A stretch of 64,000 nt of DNA from Rugosimonospora acidiphila (GCF_039543385.1 NZ_BAABJQ010000013.1:173899-237898); one strand, 5' to 3'; shown: positions 8,368-17,624, counted from the first letter of the stretch. Made by a program: numbers and translations. Notes: a model not told the origin generated them from the sequence alone.

Positions 8368-10008
8368 GTGACTGGGACGATGATCATTAAGGGACTGGCC
8401 GCGGGGTACGGCGAGGAGGAGCTGTTCGGCGGGCTGGACCTGGTGATCGCCCCTGGCGACGTCATCGGCCTGGTCGGGTCCAACGGCGCGGGGAAGTCCA
8501 CACTGCTGCGCACCCTGGCCGGCGGCCATGCCCCGGAGTCCGGCGCCATCGCGCTCAACCCGCCCACGGCCACCGTCGGGTACCTGCCGCAGGAGCCCGA
8601 GCCGCGCCCGGGCGAGACCCTCGCCGGGTACCTGGCCCGGCGCACCGGGGTCGCCGCCGCCCAGGCCGCCCTGGACGCCGCCACCGTCGCGCTGAGCGCC
8701 GCCGAGCCGGGCTCGGACGACGCGTACTCGGCCGCCCTGGAGCGCTGGCTCGACCTGGGCGGGGCGGACCTGGAGGCGCGGGCCGGGGCGGTGGCCGCGG
8801 AGCTCGGGCTCGGCGTCGCGCTGGAGCACCCGATGGCCGGCATGTCCGGCGGCCAGGCCGCCCGGGCCGGGCTGGCCGCGCTGCTGCTGTCCCGCTACGA
8901 CATTTTCCTGCTCGACGAGCCCACCAACGACCTCGACCTGGACGGGCTGGCCCGGCTGGAGTCGTTCGTCACCGGCCTGCGCGCCGGTACCGTCGTGGTC
9001 AGCCACGACCGCGAGTTCCTCACCCGTACGGTCAACCGGGTGTTGGAACTGGACCGGGCGCAGCACCAGGTCCGGCACTACGGCGGCGGGTACGAGTCCT
9101 ATCTGGAGGAGCGCGAGGTGGCCCGCCGGCACGCCCGCGCCGACTACGAGCAGTACGCGCAGACCAAGACCGACCTGGAGGCCCGGGCCCGCACCCAGCG
9201 CAACTGGATGGAGCAGGGGGTGCGCAACGCGCGCCGCAAGGCCACCGACCACGACAAGGTCGGCCGGAAGTTCCGGGCCGAGTCAACCGAGAAGCAGGCG
9301 GCCAAGGCACGGCAGACCGAGCGGCTCATCGAGCGGCTGGAGGTGATCGATGAGCCGCGCAAGGAGTGGCAGCTGCGGATGGAGATCGCCGCCGCGCCCC
9401 GGTCCGGCGCGGTCGTCGCGGCCCTGCGCGCGGCCGTGGTCCAGCGGGGCGACTTCACCCTCGGCCCGGTTGACCTGCAGGTCGACTGGGCCGACCGGGT
9501 AGCGATCACCGGACCGAACGGCGCGGGCAAGACCACGCTGCTCGGCGCGCTGCTGGGCCGGATCCCGGTCACCTCAGGTACGGCCACCCTCGGCGCCGGC
9601 GTCGTGGTCGGCGAGGTCGATCAGGCCCGCGGCCAGCTGCTGGGCGACGAGCCGCTGCTGGACGCGTTCCGGGCCGCGGTCGGTGACTGGGCCCCCGAGG
9701 AGGCCCGCACGCTGCTGGCCAAGTTCGGGCTGCGCGCCGACCACGTGCTGCGTCCGGCCGCCACGCTGTCGCCGGGGGAGCGGACCCGCTCCGCGCTCGC
9801 CCTGCTCCAAGCCCGCGGGGTCAACCTGCTGGTACTCGACGAGCCGACCAACCACCTCGACCTGCCGGCGATCGAGCAGCTGGAATCGGCGCTGGACGGC
9901 TACCCGGGCACGCTGCTGCTGGTCACGCACGATCGCCGGATGCTCGACGCGGTACGCGTCAACCGCCGGGTACACGTCGAGGCGGGCAAGGTCAGCGCGG
10001 ACGGGTAG
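8368..10008 (+). CDS. ABC-F family ATPase (ribosome-associated or resistance type)
   Basis: 546 residues with two nucleotide-binding domains and no membrane segments. Walker A motifs: GSNGAGKS (about 37-44) and GPNGAGKT. Signature motifs: MSGGQAARAGLA and LSPGERTRSALAL. Walker B motifs: FLLDEPTNDLD and LVLDEPTNHLD. The charged inter-domain linker (about 240-330, with RRHARADYEQYAQTKTDLE) is the P-site tRNA interaction motif region of ABC-F proteins. Such proteins act on the ribosome, either as translation factors or protecting it from antibiotics; the sequence does not say which. GTG 8368 appears leaderless; ATG 8380 is an alternative. Confidence 0.88.
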   Translation: MTGTMIIKGLAAGYGEEELFGGLDLVIAPGDVIGLVGSNGAGKSTLLRTLAGGHAPESGAIALNPPTATVGYLPQEPEPRPGETLAGYLARRTGVAAAQAALDAATVALSAAEPGSDDAYSAALERWLDLGGADLEARAGAVAAELGLGVALEHPMAGMSGGQAARAGLAALLLSRYDIFLLDEPTNDLDLDGLARLESFVTGLRAGTVVVSHDREFLTRTVNRVLELDRAQHQVRHYGGGYESYLEEREVARRHARADYEQYAQTKTDLEARARTQRNWMEQGVRNARRKATDHDKVGRKFRAESTEKQAAKARQTERLIERLEVIDEPRKEWQLRMEIAAAPRSGAVVAALRAAVVQRGDFTLGPVDLQVDWADRVAITGPNGAGKTTLLGALLGRIPVTSGTATLGAGVVVGEVDQARGQLLGDEPLLDAFRAAVGDWAPEEARTLLAKFGLRADHVLRPAATLSPGERTRSALALLQARGVNLLVLDEPTNHLDLPAIEQLESALDGYPGTLLLVTHDRRMLDAVRVNRRVHVEAGKVSADG

Positions 10009-10035
10009 CACGGTCCAGCACCGACGCCGACCGAC

Positions 10036-10548
10036 TCAGCCGGCGGACTGTGCGTTCTGCTGCTCGGCCCACTCGGCGACCCGCCGGGCGCTCTCCTCCT
10101 CGGAGAGATCCTCCACCCGCGTCATGATCGACCAGCGCACCCCGAACGGGTCGCGGATGCTCGCGAACCGGTCCCCGGACACGAAGGTGGACGGTGCCTC
10201 CCGGATGGTGGCTCCGGCGGCCTCCGCGCGCGCGGTCGTGGCATCGGCGTCGGGGCAGTAGAGCCCCAGGGAGTAACAGTCGTTGTCCCCCTCCGGCCCG
10301 GGTACGAGGCCGTAGGCGGGCATCGGCTCCCCGAGCTGCAGCAGGCCGTTGCCGAAGTCGAGCACGGCGTGCGCGACGGTACCGCCCATCTCGGTAACAT
10401 CCACCACGCGCGCCCCGAACACGTCGCGGTAGAAATCGATCGCTCCGCGAGCGTCGGGGATGGCCAGAAACGGAGTCAGGCTCGTGACTCCGTGGGGCGT
10501 GCCGTTCGTGGTGTGCTCGCCGTCGGCGGCCTTGATCGTGTCGCTCAT
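10036..10548 (-). CDS. VOC superfamily (glyoxalase/PhnB-like) protein
   Basis: 170 residues from ATG 10548. The paired beta-alpha-beta-beta-beta modules read LTPFLAIPDARGAIDFYRD, then VFGARVV, HAVLDFGNGLLQLGEP and a second half ending DRFASIRDPFGVRWSIMTRV. This PhnB/'glyoxalase-like' form lacks clear metal ligands, so it may bind a small molecule such as an antibiotic rather than catalyse. A TAGCAT box eight bases before the ATG suggests a nearly leaderless transcript. It is convergent with the ABC-F gene (27 bases apart) and divergent from the AraC-type regulator. Confidence 0.8.
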   Translation of the reverse strand: MSDTIKAADGEHTTNGTPHGVTSLTPFLAIPDARGAIDFYRDVFGARVVDVTEMGGTVAHAVLDFGNGLLQLGEPMPAYGLVPGPEGDNDCYSLGLYCPDADATTARAEAAGATIREAPSTFVSGDRFASIRDPFGVRWSIMTRVEDLSEEESARRVAEWAEQQNAQSAG

Positions 10549-10617
10549 GAGAAGTGATGCTAGGAGCCGGGCGCGCCCCGGGGCTTGAAGATTCGCGACA
10601 CTCTGTAGCCTGGGGCC

Positions 10618-11490
10618 GTGAGCACGGTGCACCGCGGGGTCCTGTATCCCGCGCGTCTACCGGAGTTCCACCGGCTCCCGGCACCCGATCGGGTGGCTGG
10701 GCTGGTGCGGTGGTTCTGGATCCCGGAGTGGCGGATCGCCCCGGGGCGGTCGTCGAGGCAGCAGGTGATCGCCTTCCCCGCCTCCAACCTGGTCGTCGAG
10801 TCGGGCCCGGTCGTCGAGTCGGGTCCGGTCGCTGAGTCGGGCCCGGTCGCTGAATCGGGTTCGGTCGTTGAGTCGGGCCGGGTCGGGCTCGCCGGCCCCA
10901 CGACCCGCGTCTCGTACCGCGACCTGACCGGCACCGGTTGGGCGGTCGGGGCCCTGCTGCGGCCGGCCGCGGTTCCGCTGTTCACCGAGGACCCCGCGGC
11001 CCTGCGCGACGCCTACCGGACGGTCGACCTGCCCGCCCTGCGTGAACTGGTGTCCGGCGTGATGAACGGATCCTCCGACCGGGCGGCGCGGCGCCACCTC
11101 GCCGTCGAGGCGTTCACGGACTGGCTGGCCGGTGCCTTTCCCGCCCCGACGCCGGAGGCCCTGCTGGCGAACTCGATGGCGGACCTGATCGACTCTGACC
11201 CGGCGGTGCGGCGGGTCGAGGACGCGGCCGCGCGCCTGGGCGTGTCGGTCCGGACGCTCCAGCGGCTCGCCCGCCGCTACGTCGGGTTGCCGCCGCTGGC
11301 CATGATCCGCCGGCGCCGGCTCCAGGAGGCCGCCGAGCGCCTCCGTACCGGCCAGGACACGAGCCTGGCGGCGGTCGCCGCCGACCTCGGCTACGCCGAC
11401 CACGCCCACCTCGCCAACGAGTTCAGGTCGGTGCTCGGATTCACCCTCAGCGCCTACCGGCAGGGGGCATCCCCAGCCGAGCCAAGCTGA
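10618..11490 (+). CDS. AraC-family transcriptional regulator
   Basis: 290 residues. The C-terminal part has two helix-turn-helix motifs: VEDAAARLGVSVRTLQRLAR and LAAVAADLGYADHAHLANEF, ending in the family tail GFTLSAYRQG. The N-terminal domain resembles the DUF6597-type sensor found in this subfamily. Residues 59-88 are five in-frame 18-bp repeats encoding VVESGP-like units (10792-10881), an insertion not expected in the family. The GTG start lies six bases after TAGCCT and appears leaderless. It diverges from the VOC gene and may control it. Confidence 0.87.
   Translation: MSTVHRGVLYPARLPEFHRLPAPDRVAGLVRWFWIPEWRIAPGRSSRQQVIAFPASNLVVESGPVVESGPVAESGPVAESGSVVESGRVGLAGPTTRVSYRDLTGTGWAVGALLRPAAVPLFTEDPAALRDAYRTVDLPALRELVSGVMNGSSDRAARRHLAVEAFTDWLAGAFPAPTPEALLANSMADLIDSDPAVRRVEDAAARLGVSVRTLQRLARRYVGLPPLAMIRRRRLQEAAERLRTGQDTSLAAVAADLGYADHAHLANEFRSVLGFTLSAYRQGASPAEPS
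10792..10881 (+). repeat. Five 18-bp in-frame repeats inside the AraC gene
   Basis: Units of GTCGTCGAGTCGGGCCCG and close variants (VVESGP, VVESGP, VAESGP, VAESGS, VVESGR) repeat without a gap. The unit length preserves frame and inserts a flexible, acidic segment in the N-terminal domain. Confidence 0.95.
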
Positions 11491-11528
11491 CGGCTGAGCT
11501 GACGGCCGGGCTGACGGCCGGGCTGACT
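11484..11528 (+). repeat. 12-13 bp repeats starting at the AraC stop codon
   Basis: GCTGACGGCCGG and variants occur about four times; the first TGA is the gene's stop codon and each later unit carries another TGA. Confidence 0.9.
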
Positions 11529-11628
11529 TCGCTCGGGGAAAACCCGGATTCGCGCGGCGCGACGATCAGGGTTTTCTGGATGGACTTCCCGATGGGTCGG
11601 TCGGGCCGACCCCCCGAGACTGGATGCC

Positions 11629-12284
11629 ATGCGCCCTCACCCACGGTCGTACCTGCTGCCGGTCGTCGCGGTGGCCGGCCTCGCGTTGGCGGCCGGCTGC
11701 TCCTCGGCCCCCACGAGGCGCCCGGCCCATGGCGGCGCCGCCACGGCCAGCACCTCGACGGCCAGCACCTCGACGGCCAGCACCTCGACGGCCAGCACCT
11801 CGACGGCCGGCGGTACGACGTCCGCGGCGGCCCTGACCGCCGGCGGCAACGTCCACCTGACCGACTACACCGACGACGACGGCCCCACGTCCACCGTGAT
11901 CCTCGCCGGCGCTGTCGGCGACTACGGCAAGGCGGAGAGCGTCAACCCCGACGGCTCGCCGACCCGGAACACGGCGGCCAACTCGCCCTGATGCTCGCCC
12001 ACGGCACGTTCCGGCTGGACATCGCGGGGCTCGACAAGGAGTTCGTCGCCACCCTGGCCGACCTTCGGATCAACACCACGACCTGCTCCGGCACGACGAG
12101 CGTGAGCGGCGCCGTACCGGTCGTGGCGGGCTCGGGAACCGGTGCGTACCGGGGGATCAGGGGGAGCTTCCACCTCACCATCACCCTCGACGAGGTCTAC
12201 CGGCCCGGCGCCTGCAGCGAGCAGAGCGCGTACCTGTCGCAGACCATCGTCACCACCGGGTCCGGCCGCGTCGCGTTCGGCTGA
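11629..12284 (+). pseudogene. Secreted lipoprotein disrupted by a frameshift
   Basis: From ATG 11629 the protein has a lipoprotein signal (VVAVAGLALAAGCSSAP; Cys24), a Thr/Ser-rich stretch made of four 15-bp repeats (11743-11802), and a domain starting GGNVHLTDYTDDDGPTSTVI. The frame then ends at 11991. The rest of the domain continues in another frame from about 11955: ADPEHGGQLALMLAHGTF, FRLDIAGLDKEFVATL, CSGTTSVSGAVPVVAGSG, to a stop at 12284. One missing base near 11950-11956 reconciles the frames. Either the gene is broken or the assembly has an error. Function unknown; it is probably an exported envelope protein. Confidence 0.75.
11743..11802 (+). repeat. Four 15-bp in-frame repeats (TASTS)
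   Basis: ACGGCCAGCACCTCG is repeated four times exactly, encoding a Thr/Ala/Ser spacer between the lipidated Cys and the folded domain. Confidence 0.95.
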
Positions 12285-12307
12285 CGCGCAACCGCCGGCT
12301 CAGCCGG

Positions 12308-12550
12308 TCACGTGAGGTTTTCGGCGCGCCACGTGCTGCAGCCGATCTTTGTGTTGCCTTTCATCGAGCACACCTCGCCGCAGATGTTTCCGCACGCGGG
12401 AAGCGGGTACGTCAGCGTGCTCGTGGCGCCGTCGAACCGCGGGTCGGTGAACTCGACGAGCGCCTCGGAGCGGCGACCGGCCACCGAGTTCGGCCCTTCG
12501 ATGTCGCCGAGGAGCACCCGCGTGCCCCCGTCGGGCGCGTTGATGGTCAC
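12308..12550 (-). pseudogene. Cys-containing ORF, perhaps the end of a lost secreted protein
   Basis: The minus-strand frame reads CDDSQ, then TINAPDGGTRVLLGDIEGP, ALVEFTDPRFDGATSTLTYP and CGNICGEVCSMKGNTKIGCS to a stop. Regular spacing of Cys residues and a beta-rich pattern look like a real extracellular domain. GTG 12550 is the only start candidate and no signal peptide can be read upstream, so this is probably a fragment. The remainder of 12551-12826 holds no convincing gene. Low confidence. Confidence 0.3.
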
Positions 12551-12826
12551 CTGGCTGTCGTCGCAAGTCTCATCTGGAGGCCGGTCCCTCCTGTTGTCGC
12601 GATGCCCAGTCGCGGCGTGGAAAACGAGAGCTCGCCACGTTGGGTTCGTCTCCGTTGCCCCTGAAATCCCGGCGTTGGTTCTGATCAGGTGAGTCGCTCG
12701 AACGCCGGGTGGTGAACCGTCGGCCGGGCGCGTTGCGCGACTGCCCCGCCACGGCCGGGCGGCATGCGCGACGGCCGTGGCGGGGCGACCCTTACGGGCC
12801 GAAGGGAAGTGGCTTGCGGGTGTGGC

Positions 12827-14428
12827 TCAGCGGTGGCCGCCGTCCGAGCGCTTGCGCTGCAGGGTGAACGTTTCCAGCGGAACGATCTCGCCGGTCGGGA
12901 TGGTCACGTTGTAGTACGTGACATAGATGCTCGTGGTCGAGCCCGGCCCCTTGCCCGGGTCCACCATGAACGCGGCGAACCCGTACGGGTGCTCGATGTC
13001 GCGCACGCCCTGCCACGGGGTGTCCTCGAAGACGTACACCGACCCGTGCTTGGCGCCCGCGGTGGGCGGCGGGGTCACCGCGGTGATGACCTTCGCCTTG
13101 CCCGGCGCGAAGAAGCTGCCGTTGGTCGTCCCGCTCACGCCGCCGCCGCCGAGCACCATGTGGGTCGTGCCCTTGCTGGAGTCGACCACCGAGGTGTTGG
13201 TGGACACCGGCCTCGGGGTCAGCGTCTCGCTGCCCGACACCACGCCGCGCACTGGCAGCGACCGCTCGTAGTCGTGCTCGTGGCCGCACAGTACGAGGTC
13301 CACCTCGTACTTGTCGAACAGCGGCCCCCACTGCTCGCGGATGCCGAGGTCGGCGCCGTTGGCGTCGGACGAGCTGATCATCACCTGGTGCATGCAGACG
13401 ACGATCCAGTCGATGTCCTTGGACGCCCGCGAGGTGGCCAGCTCCTTCTCCAGCCACTTGCGCTGGGCGCCGCCGGAGTAGCCGAACACGTAGTTGTCGC
13501 CGCCGTCCTGCAGCGCGACGTCGTCGTTCTGCAGCACGACCACGCGCACCGAGCCGGCGGTGAACGCGTACCAGAGGCCGGCCAGTTCCTTGTCGCTGCC
13601 GCTCGAGGGCAGCTTGAAGTAGGTCTGGTAGGCGCCGTACCCGATCGGGCCGTTGCCCTTCTCGTCCTCGTGGTTGCCGGCCGCCGGCATCCACGCCCGG
13701 TACCGGGCCGAGCGGGTGTTGTTGGCGAAGAACCCGTTCCAGGTGCGCACCCGGTCGGGGTCGAGGTTGGCGTAGCACAGGTCGCCGTTGACCAGGTGGA
13801 ACAGCGGGTCCACCTGCTCGATGCCGGTCACGATGTCGGCGTTGGCCGGAGTGTTGTTGGCGTTGAGCGCGACGGTGTAGCCGCCCTTGCCGTCCGGCTG
13901 CCAGGTCACCTGCGGCACGGCCTGGTCGCCGAAGCTGGTGAAGGTGAACGCGGCGCGGCCGCGCGGCGAGGTGCCGAACGTACCGGCATCGGGCCGCCCG
14001 CCGTCGTGCATCGCGGCGTACGTGTAGTAGGTGTTCGGGCGCAGCCCGGCCAGGGTCGCGTGGTGGGAGTACACCGTCTTGCCGGACAGCCCGTCGACGT
14101 AGGTGCGCGTCTCGGCCTGGATGGTGTGGCCGAAGCCGCCCTCCATGGTGCCGTAGCTGACCCGCGGGTGGGAGACCGACGACTCAGTGGTCCAGGAGAC
14201 GACCATCTGGCTGCTCGGGTCCGCGCCGAACGTGAGGTGGAGGCCTTCGATCGGCGGCGCGCCGAGCTTCTCGGGGCGGGACAGCAGCAGCGGTGAGGGT
14301 GAGGTGGGGGCGGCCTCGGCCGCCGTGCCGCCCAGCAGAGCGGCCCCGGTGGCCGCGGCACCAGTGGTACCCAGGGCGATCAATGCCGACCGCCGGCTCA
14401 GTACATGCTTGTTCTCGTCCTCGTGCAT
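12827..14428 (-). CDS. Tat-exported purple acid phosphatase / metallophosphoesterase
   Basis: 533 residues from ATG 14428. The Tat signal is SRRSALIALGTTGAAATG, followed by cleavage near AAEAA. A fibronectin-like N-terminal domain (MVVSWTTESSVSHPRVSYG) precedes the catalytic domain. Metal-binding motifs are SFGDQA, NGDLCYAN, GNHEDE, MHQVMISSS and GHEHDYERS, a full purple-acid-phosphatase set. It should release phosphate from organic esters outside the membrane. A TACCGT box eight bases before the ATG suggests a near-leaderless transcript. It lies in a cluster of phosphoesterases (tyrosine phosphatase, phospholipase C). Confidence 0.9.
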   Translation of the reverse strand: MHEDENKHVLSRRSALIALGTTGAAATGAALLGGTAAEAAPTSPSPLLLSRPEKLGAPPIEGLHLTFGADPSSQMVVSWTTESSVSHPRVSYGTMEGGFGHTIQAETRTYVDGLSGKTVYSHHATLAGLRPNTYYTYAAMHDGGRPDAGTFGTSPRGRAAFTFTSFGDQAVPQVTWQPDGKGGYTVALNANNTPANADIVTGIEQVDPLFHLVNGDLCYANLDPDRVRTWNGFFANNTRSARYRAWMPAAGNHEDEKGNGPIGYGAYQTYFKLPSSGSDKELAGLWYAFTAGSVRVVVLQNDDVALQDGGDNYVFGYSGGAQRKWLEKELATSRASKDIDWIVVCMHQVMISSSDANGADLGIREQWGPLFDKYEVDLVLCGHEHDYERSLPVRGVVSGSETLTPRPVSTNTSVVDSSKGTTHMVLGGGGVSGTTNGSFFAPGKAKVITAVTPPPTAGAKHGSVYVFEDTPWQGVRDIEHPYGFAAFMVDPGKGPGSTTSIYVTYYNVTIPTGEIVPLETFTLQRKRSDGGHR

Positions 14429-14529
14429 GGTCGAAGACGGTAAGAGCGTGGGCTTTACACATGCGATACGGCGCATGAACGGCTCGTTGCGCCCGAGGCG
14501 AACATCAGGCACAACGAACCGTCGATCAG

Positions 14530-14602
14530 TCAGCCGAGAAGCCGCTCAGCCGGTCGAGAGGCCGTTCAGCCGGTCGAGGAGCGATTCAGCCGGTCGAGAA
14601 GC
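14530..14602 (-). repeat. 20-bp repeats spanning the tyrosine phosphatase stop codon
   Basis: TCAGCCGGTCGAGAGGCCGT-like units start at 14546, 14566 and 14586, exactly 20 bp apart, with a shorter copy at 14530. On the minus strand each unit ends in CCGGCTGA. The gene uses the TGA at 14586-14588, and later copies add further stops. Confidence 0.92.
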
Positions 14603-15020
14603 GGGCCACGAAGCGGCGCTGCCACAGGGTCTCCACGGCGCGGGGCGCGTAGTGTTTCCGCACGTAGCCGACCGCCTCCTGGTTCGGCACCCCGTCCAGC
14701 ACGGCGAGGCAGGCAAGCGCCGTACCGGTGCGCCCGCGGCCGCCGGCGCAGGCTACCTCGACGCGTTCGGAGTCGGCGCGCTCCCACACCTCGCGCAGGG
14801 CCGCCCGGGCATCTTCGCGGTCGGTGGGCAGCCAGAAGTCCGGCCAACGCAGCCAGCGGGTCGGCCAGGACATCGCCGGCGGCTCCTGCCCCAGCAGGTA
14901 GAGCCCGAAGGTGGGCGGTGGTCCGTCCGGGACGGGCCGGAGCAGGCCCCGACCCCGCACCAACCGGCCCGAGGGCAGGCGCAGCACGCCCGCCGCCGTG
15001 GGCTCCCAGGACACGCTCAT
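14586..15020 (-). CDS. Small protein-tyrosine/dual-specificity phosphatase-like protein
   Basis: 144 residues. The active-site loop VACAGGRGRTGTALACLA fits the CX5R signature (Cys, then Arg and Thr) and is followed by a helix. A WPDFWLPTD segment upstream may supply the general-acid Asp. It is cytoplasmic (no signal) and could counter the window's protein kinases, though the hydrophobic pocket does not show whether tyrosine is really its substrate. The start ATG 15020 follows TAGGCT by seven bases (leaderless). It is divergent from the phospholipase gene at 15240. Confidence 0.8.
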   Translation of the reverse strand: MSVSWEPTAAGVLRLPSGRLVRGRGLLRPVPDGPPPTFGLYLLGQEPPAMSWPTRWLRWPDFWLPTDREDARAALREVWERADSERVEVACAGGRGRTGTALACLAVLDGVPNQEAVGYVRKHYAPRAVETLWQRRFVARFSTG

Positions 15021-15239
15021 CGCCCCGAGCCTAGAGGTTCGCGCACACGGTTCGCACACCCAAATCCATCTCTGGATCGCACAACTCGGCGTGCCGGACG
15101 ACGTTGCCTGTCGTCCACCCAATGATCGAGGAGTGTTCGGCGACGTGTCAGTCGCATGGTGGGGGCCAGTCAGGCGGCGCGGCGAGCATGGGTGCGTGCG
15201 GGACGCGACTGCGTCCGTGCCACGACAGTAAGGAATCGC

Positions 15240-16730
15240 ATGACTGACGCACCAATGAACTCCGGAACGACCCGCCGGCGCCTGCTGCGCGGCGGCGCGA
15301 CGGTCGCCGGGGCGGCTGCCGCCTCGCTGGCGCTCCCGGTCAACGTCCGCAAGGCCCTCGCGGCGGCCCCTCAGGGCAAGAAGGGCCGCATCGAGGACAT
15401 CGAGCACGTGGTCCTGCTCATGCAGGAGAACCGCAGCTTCGACCACTACTTCGGCAGCCTCTCCGGAGTGCGCGGGTTCAGCGACCCGGACGCCATGAGG
15501 ATCTCGAACGGCAAGTCGGTGTTCTTCCAGCCCGACCCTTCGAACCCGGACGGCTACCTGCTGCCGTACCACCTGGACTCGCACGTCAGCGCGGCGCAGA
15601 CCATCCCGTCGCTCAGCCACGCCTGGGACGTGCAGCACAACGCGTGGAACAACGGCAAGATGGACAACTTCGTGCCCGCCCGGGTCGCCTCCAACGGCGC
15701 CGTCAACGGCCGGTACACGATGGGCTACTTCACCCGCGCCGACCTCCCGTTCCACTACGCGCTGGCCGATGCCTTCACGATCTGCGACAACTACCACTGC
15801 AGCGTGCTCGGCCCCACGCACCCCAACCGGTACATGTACATGACCGGCACCATCGACCCGAACGGTGAGCACGGCGGGCCGGCGCTGGACAACGGCGAGG
15901 CGAAGGGCGCGTACACCTGGCCCACCTACGCCGAGCAGCTGCAGGCCGCCGGGGTGAGCTGGAAGTTCTACCACGAGACCGTGGGCAACACCGGCCTCGC
16001 GCTGATCGCGAACATGAAGGCGTACCAGGACGCGGCCAAGGACACCTCCTCGCCGCTGTACATCAACGGGCTCGCCCCGGTGGAGACCGGCCAGTTCGAG
16101 TACGACGCGCTCAACGACAAGCTGCCCACCGTGAGCTGGCTGATGCCGCCGGTGGCCAACGACGAGCACCCGGCGCGGATGCCCGCGGCCGGCGCGCAGT
16201 ACATCGCCAGCAAGATCGACGCTATCGCGGCCAACCCCGACGTGTGGGCCAAGACCGTGTTCATCCTGATGTACGACGAGAACGATGGCCTGTTCGACCA
16301 CGTCGCGCCGCCTATCCCGCCGGCCGGCACCCCGGACGAGTTCGTCACCAAGAACTCGGCGACCGGCGTGGCCGGCAACGGCCTGCCCGTCGGCCCCGGT
16401 CTGCGGGTGCCGTGCATCATCGTCTCGCCCTGGACCGTCGGTGGCTACGTGGCCTCCGAGGTGTTCGACCACACCTCGAACCTGAGGTTCCTGGAGCGGA
16501 TCACCGGTGTGGAGGCGACCAACATCAGCCAGTGGCGCCGCACCCACATGGGCGACCTGACCTCGGCGTTCAACTTCGGCAAGGCCCACGACTACCCGGG
16601 CCTGCCGGACACCAACCGGGACTTCAACCTCGCCCAGTACGAGGCGTCGCAGTTCCCGCTGCCGGTACAGCCCACCAGCAACCAGGTGGTGCCGAAGCAG
16701 GAGCCTGGCAAGCGCAAGCAGGCCCGCTAA
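15240..16730 (+). CDS. Tat-exported phospholipase C / acid phosphatase (PF04185 phosphoesterase)
   Basis: 496 residues. Tat motif TRRRLLRGG is followed by a hydrophobic run and AAA-type cleavage region. Family hallmarks: EHVVLLMQENRSFDHYFGSL, FTICDNYHCSVLGPTHPNR, FILMYDENDGLFDHVAPP and CIIVSPWTVGGYVASEVFDH. The enzyme hydrolyses phosphodiesters, probably phospholipids, outside the cell. It lacks the C-terminal DUF756 domains of classic bacterial PLCs and ends in a basic tail. AAGGA five bases before ATG 15240 fixes the start. A decayed paralogue lies at 22990. Confidence 0.92.
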   Translation: MTDAPMNSGTTRRRLLRGGATVAGAAAASLALPVNVRKALAAAPQGKKGRIEDIEHVVLLMQENRSFDHYFGSLSGVRGFSDPDAMRISNGKSVFFQPDPSNPDGYLLPYHLDSHVSAAQTIPSLSHAWDVQHNAWNNGKMDNFVPARVASNGAVNGRYTMGYFTRADLPFHYALADAFTICDNYHCSVLGPTHPNRYMYMTGTIDPNGEHGGPALDNGEAKGAYTWPTYAEQLQAAGVSWKFYHETVGNTGLALIANMKAYQDAAKDTSSPLYINGLAPVETGQFEYDALNDKLPTVSWLMPPVANDEHPARMPAAGAQYIASKIDAIAANPDVWAKTVFILMYDENDGLFDHVAPPIPPAGTPDEFVTKNSATGVAGNGLPVGPGLRVPCIIVSPWTVGGYVASEVFDHTSNLRFLERITGVEATNISQWRRTHMGDLTSAFNFGKAHDYPGLPDTNRDFNLAQYEASQFPLPVQPTSNQVVPKQEPGKRKQAR

Positions 16731-16744
16731 CCGCGGCCGACCGG

Positions 16745-16783
16745 GCGGGGTCGGCGGAGGCCACGAGCCTTCGCCGACCCCGC
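16745..16783 (+). terminator. Hairpin terminator after the phospholipase gene
   Basis: GCGGGGTCGGCG pairs perfectly with CGCCGACCCCGC across a 15-base loop, starting 15 bases after the stop. There is no U-tract, as is common in actinomycetes. The stem core GGGGTCGGCG is shared with the terminator at 62272. Confidence 0.7.
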
Positions 16784-16792
16784 TCCCGGTGC

Positions 16793-16912
16793 CCAGGGCC
16801 GGGCATACGGCAGCCGGGCACACGGCGGCACGGTGCCCAGGGCCGGGCACACGGCAGCCGGGCACACGGCGGCACGGTGCCCGAGCGGGCAACTGCGGCA
16901 CGGTGCCCGGGC
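16793..16912 (+). repeat. GC-rich tandem repeats upstream of the hydrolase
   Basis: Units built from GGTGCCCAGGGCCGGGCA and CACGGCAGCCGGGCACACGG recur two to three times with decay, ending a few bases before the CATACT promoter box of the next gene. Confidence 0.85.
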
Positions 16913-16928
16913 GGGCATACTGCGATAC

Positions 16929-17624
16929 ATGCCCACGGTGACTGTCGATGAGCTGTGCGTGTACTACGAGTGGCACGGATCCGACGACTCCCCGCCCCTG
17001 GTGCTCATTTGCGGGCTGGGGCTGGACATCTCCGTGATCGCTTCGCTGATCGACGACCTGGCCGCCCGGTACCGGGTGCTGGCGTTCGACAACCGGGGTG
17101 CCGGGCGCACCGACAAGCCGGACGCGCCGTACTCGGTGGAGCGGATGGCCGCCGACACCGCCGGGCTCATGCGGGCGGTCGGCCTGTCGCACGCCGCGGT
17201 GCTGGGCATCTCGCTGGGCGGCCGGATCGCGCTGGCGCTCGCCCTGGCCGAGCCGGACCTGGTCGACCGGCTGATCCTGGCGTCGTCCGGTGCGCGGGTG
17301 GTGCGCTCGCTGCGCCGTTGGGTGAAGATGCTCCTGGCGCCGGCCCTGCCGGTGAGCGGCGGCCCGTACCCGCAGCCGTCGTACGCGTTCCGCCGCCAGG
17401 TGGCGGCCTCGACCGCCTATGACGCGAGCGGCCGGCTCGGTGAGATCGGGGTACCCGCGTTGATCCTGCACGGGATCGACGACCGCAGCATGCCGGTGGG
17501 GCTGGCCGAGGAGTTGCACGCCGGCCTGGCGGGCTCCATCCTGCGTACGTTTCCGGGCGGCCACGGGTTCCTCCTGCGCGACGGGCGGCGGCAGTTCCTG
17601 GACGCGCTGTTCGCCTGGTACTGA
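16929..17624 (+). CDS. Alpha/beta hydrolase
   Basis: 231 residues. Nucleophile elbow GISLGG, oxyanion region LICGLGLD, acid in HGIDDRSMPV, and catalytic His in FPGGHGFLL. The sequence VLAFDNRGAGRTDKPD is typical of haloalkane-dehalogenase-like hydrolases such as 3-oxoadipate enol-lactonase-type esterases; no substrate can be deduced. It is shorter than usual in the cap region. CATACT seven bases before ATG 16929 suggests a leaderless transcript. It lies alone between repeat arrays. Confidence 0.88.
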   Translation: MPTVTVDELCVYYEWHGSDDSPPLVLICGLGLDISVIASLIDDLAARYRVLAFDNRGAGRTDKPDAPYSVERMAADTAGLMRAVGLSHAAVLGISLGGRIALALALAEPDLVDRLILASSGARVVRSLRRWVKMLLAPALPVSGGPYPQPSYAFRRQVAASTAYDASGRLGEIGVPALILHGIDDRSMPVGLAEELHAGLAGSILRTFPGGHGFLLRDGRRQFLDALFAWY

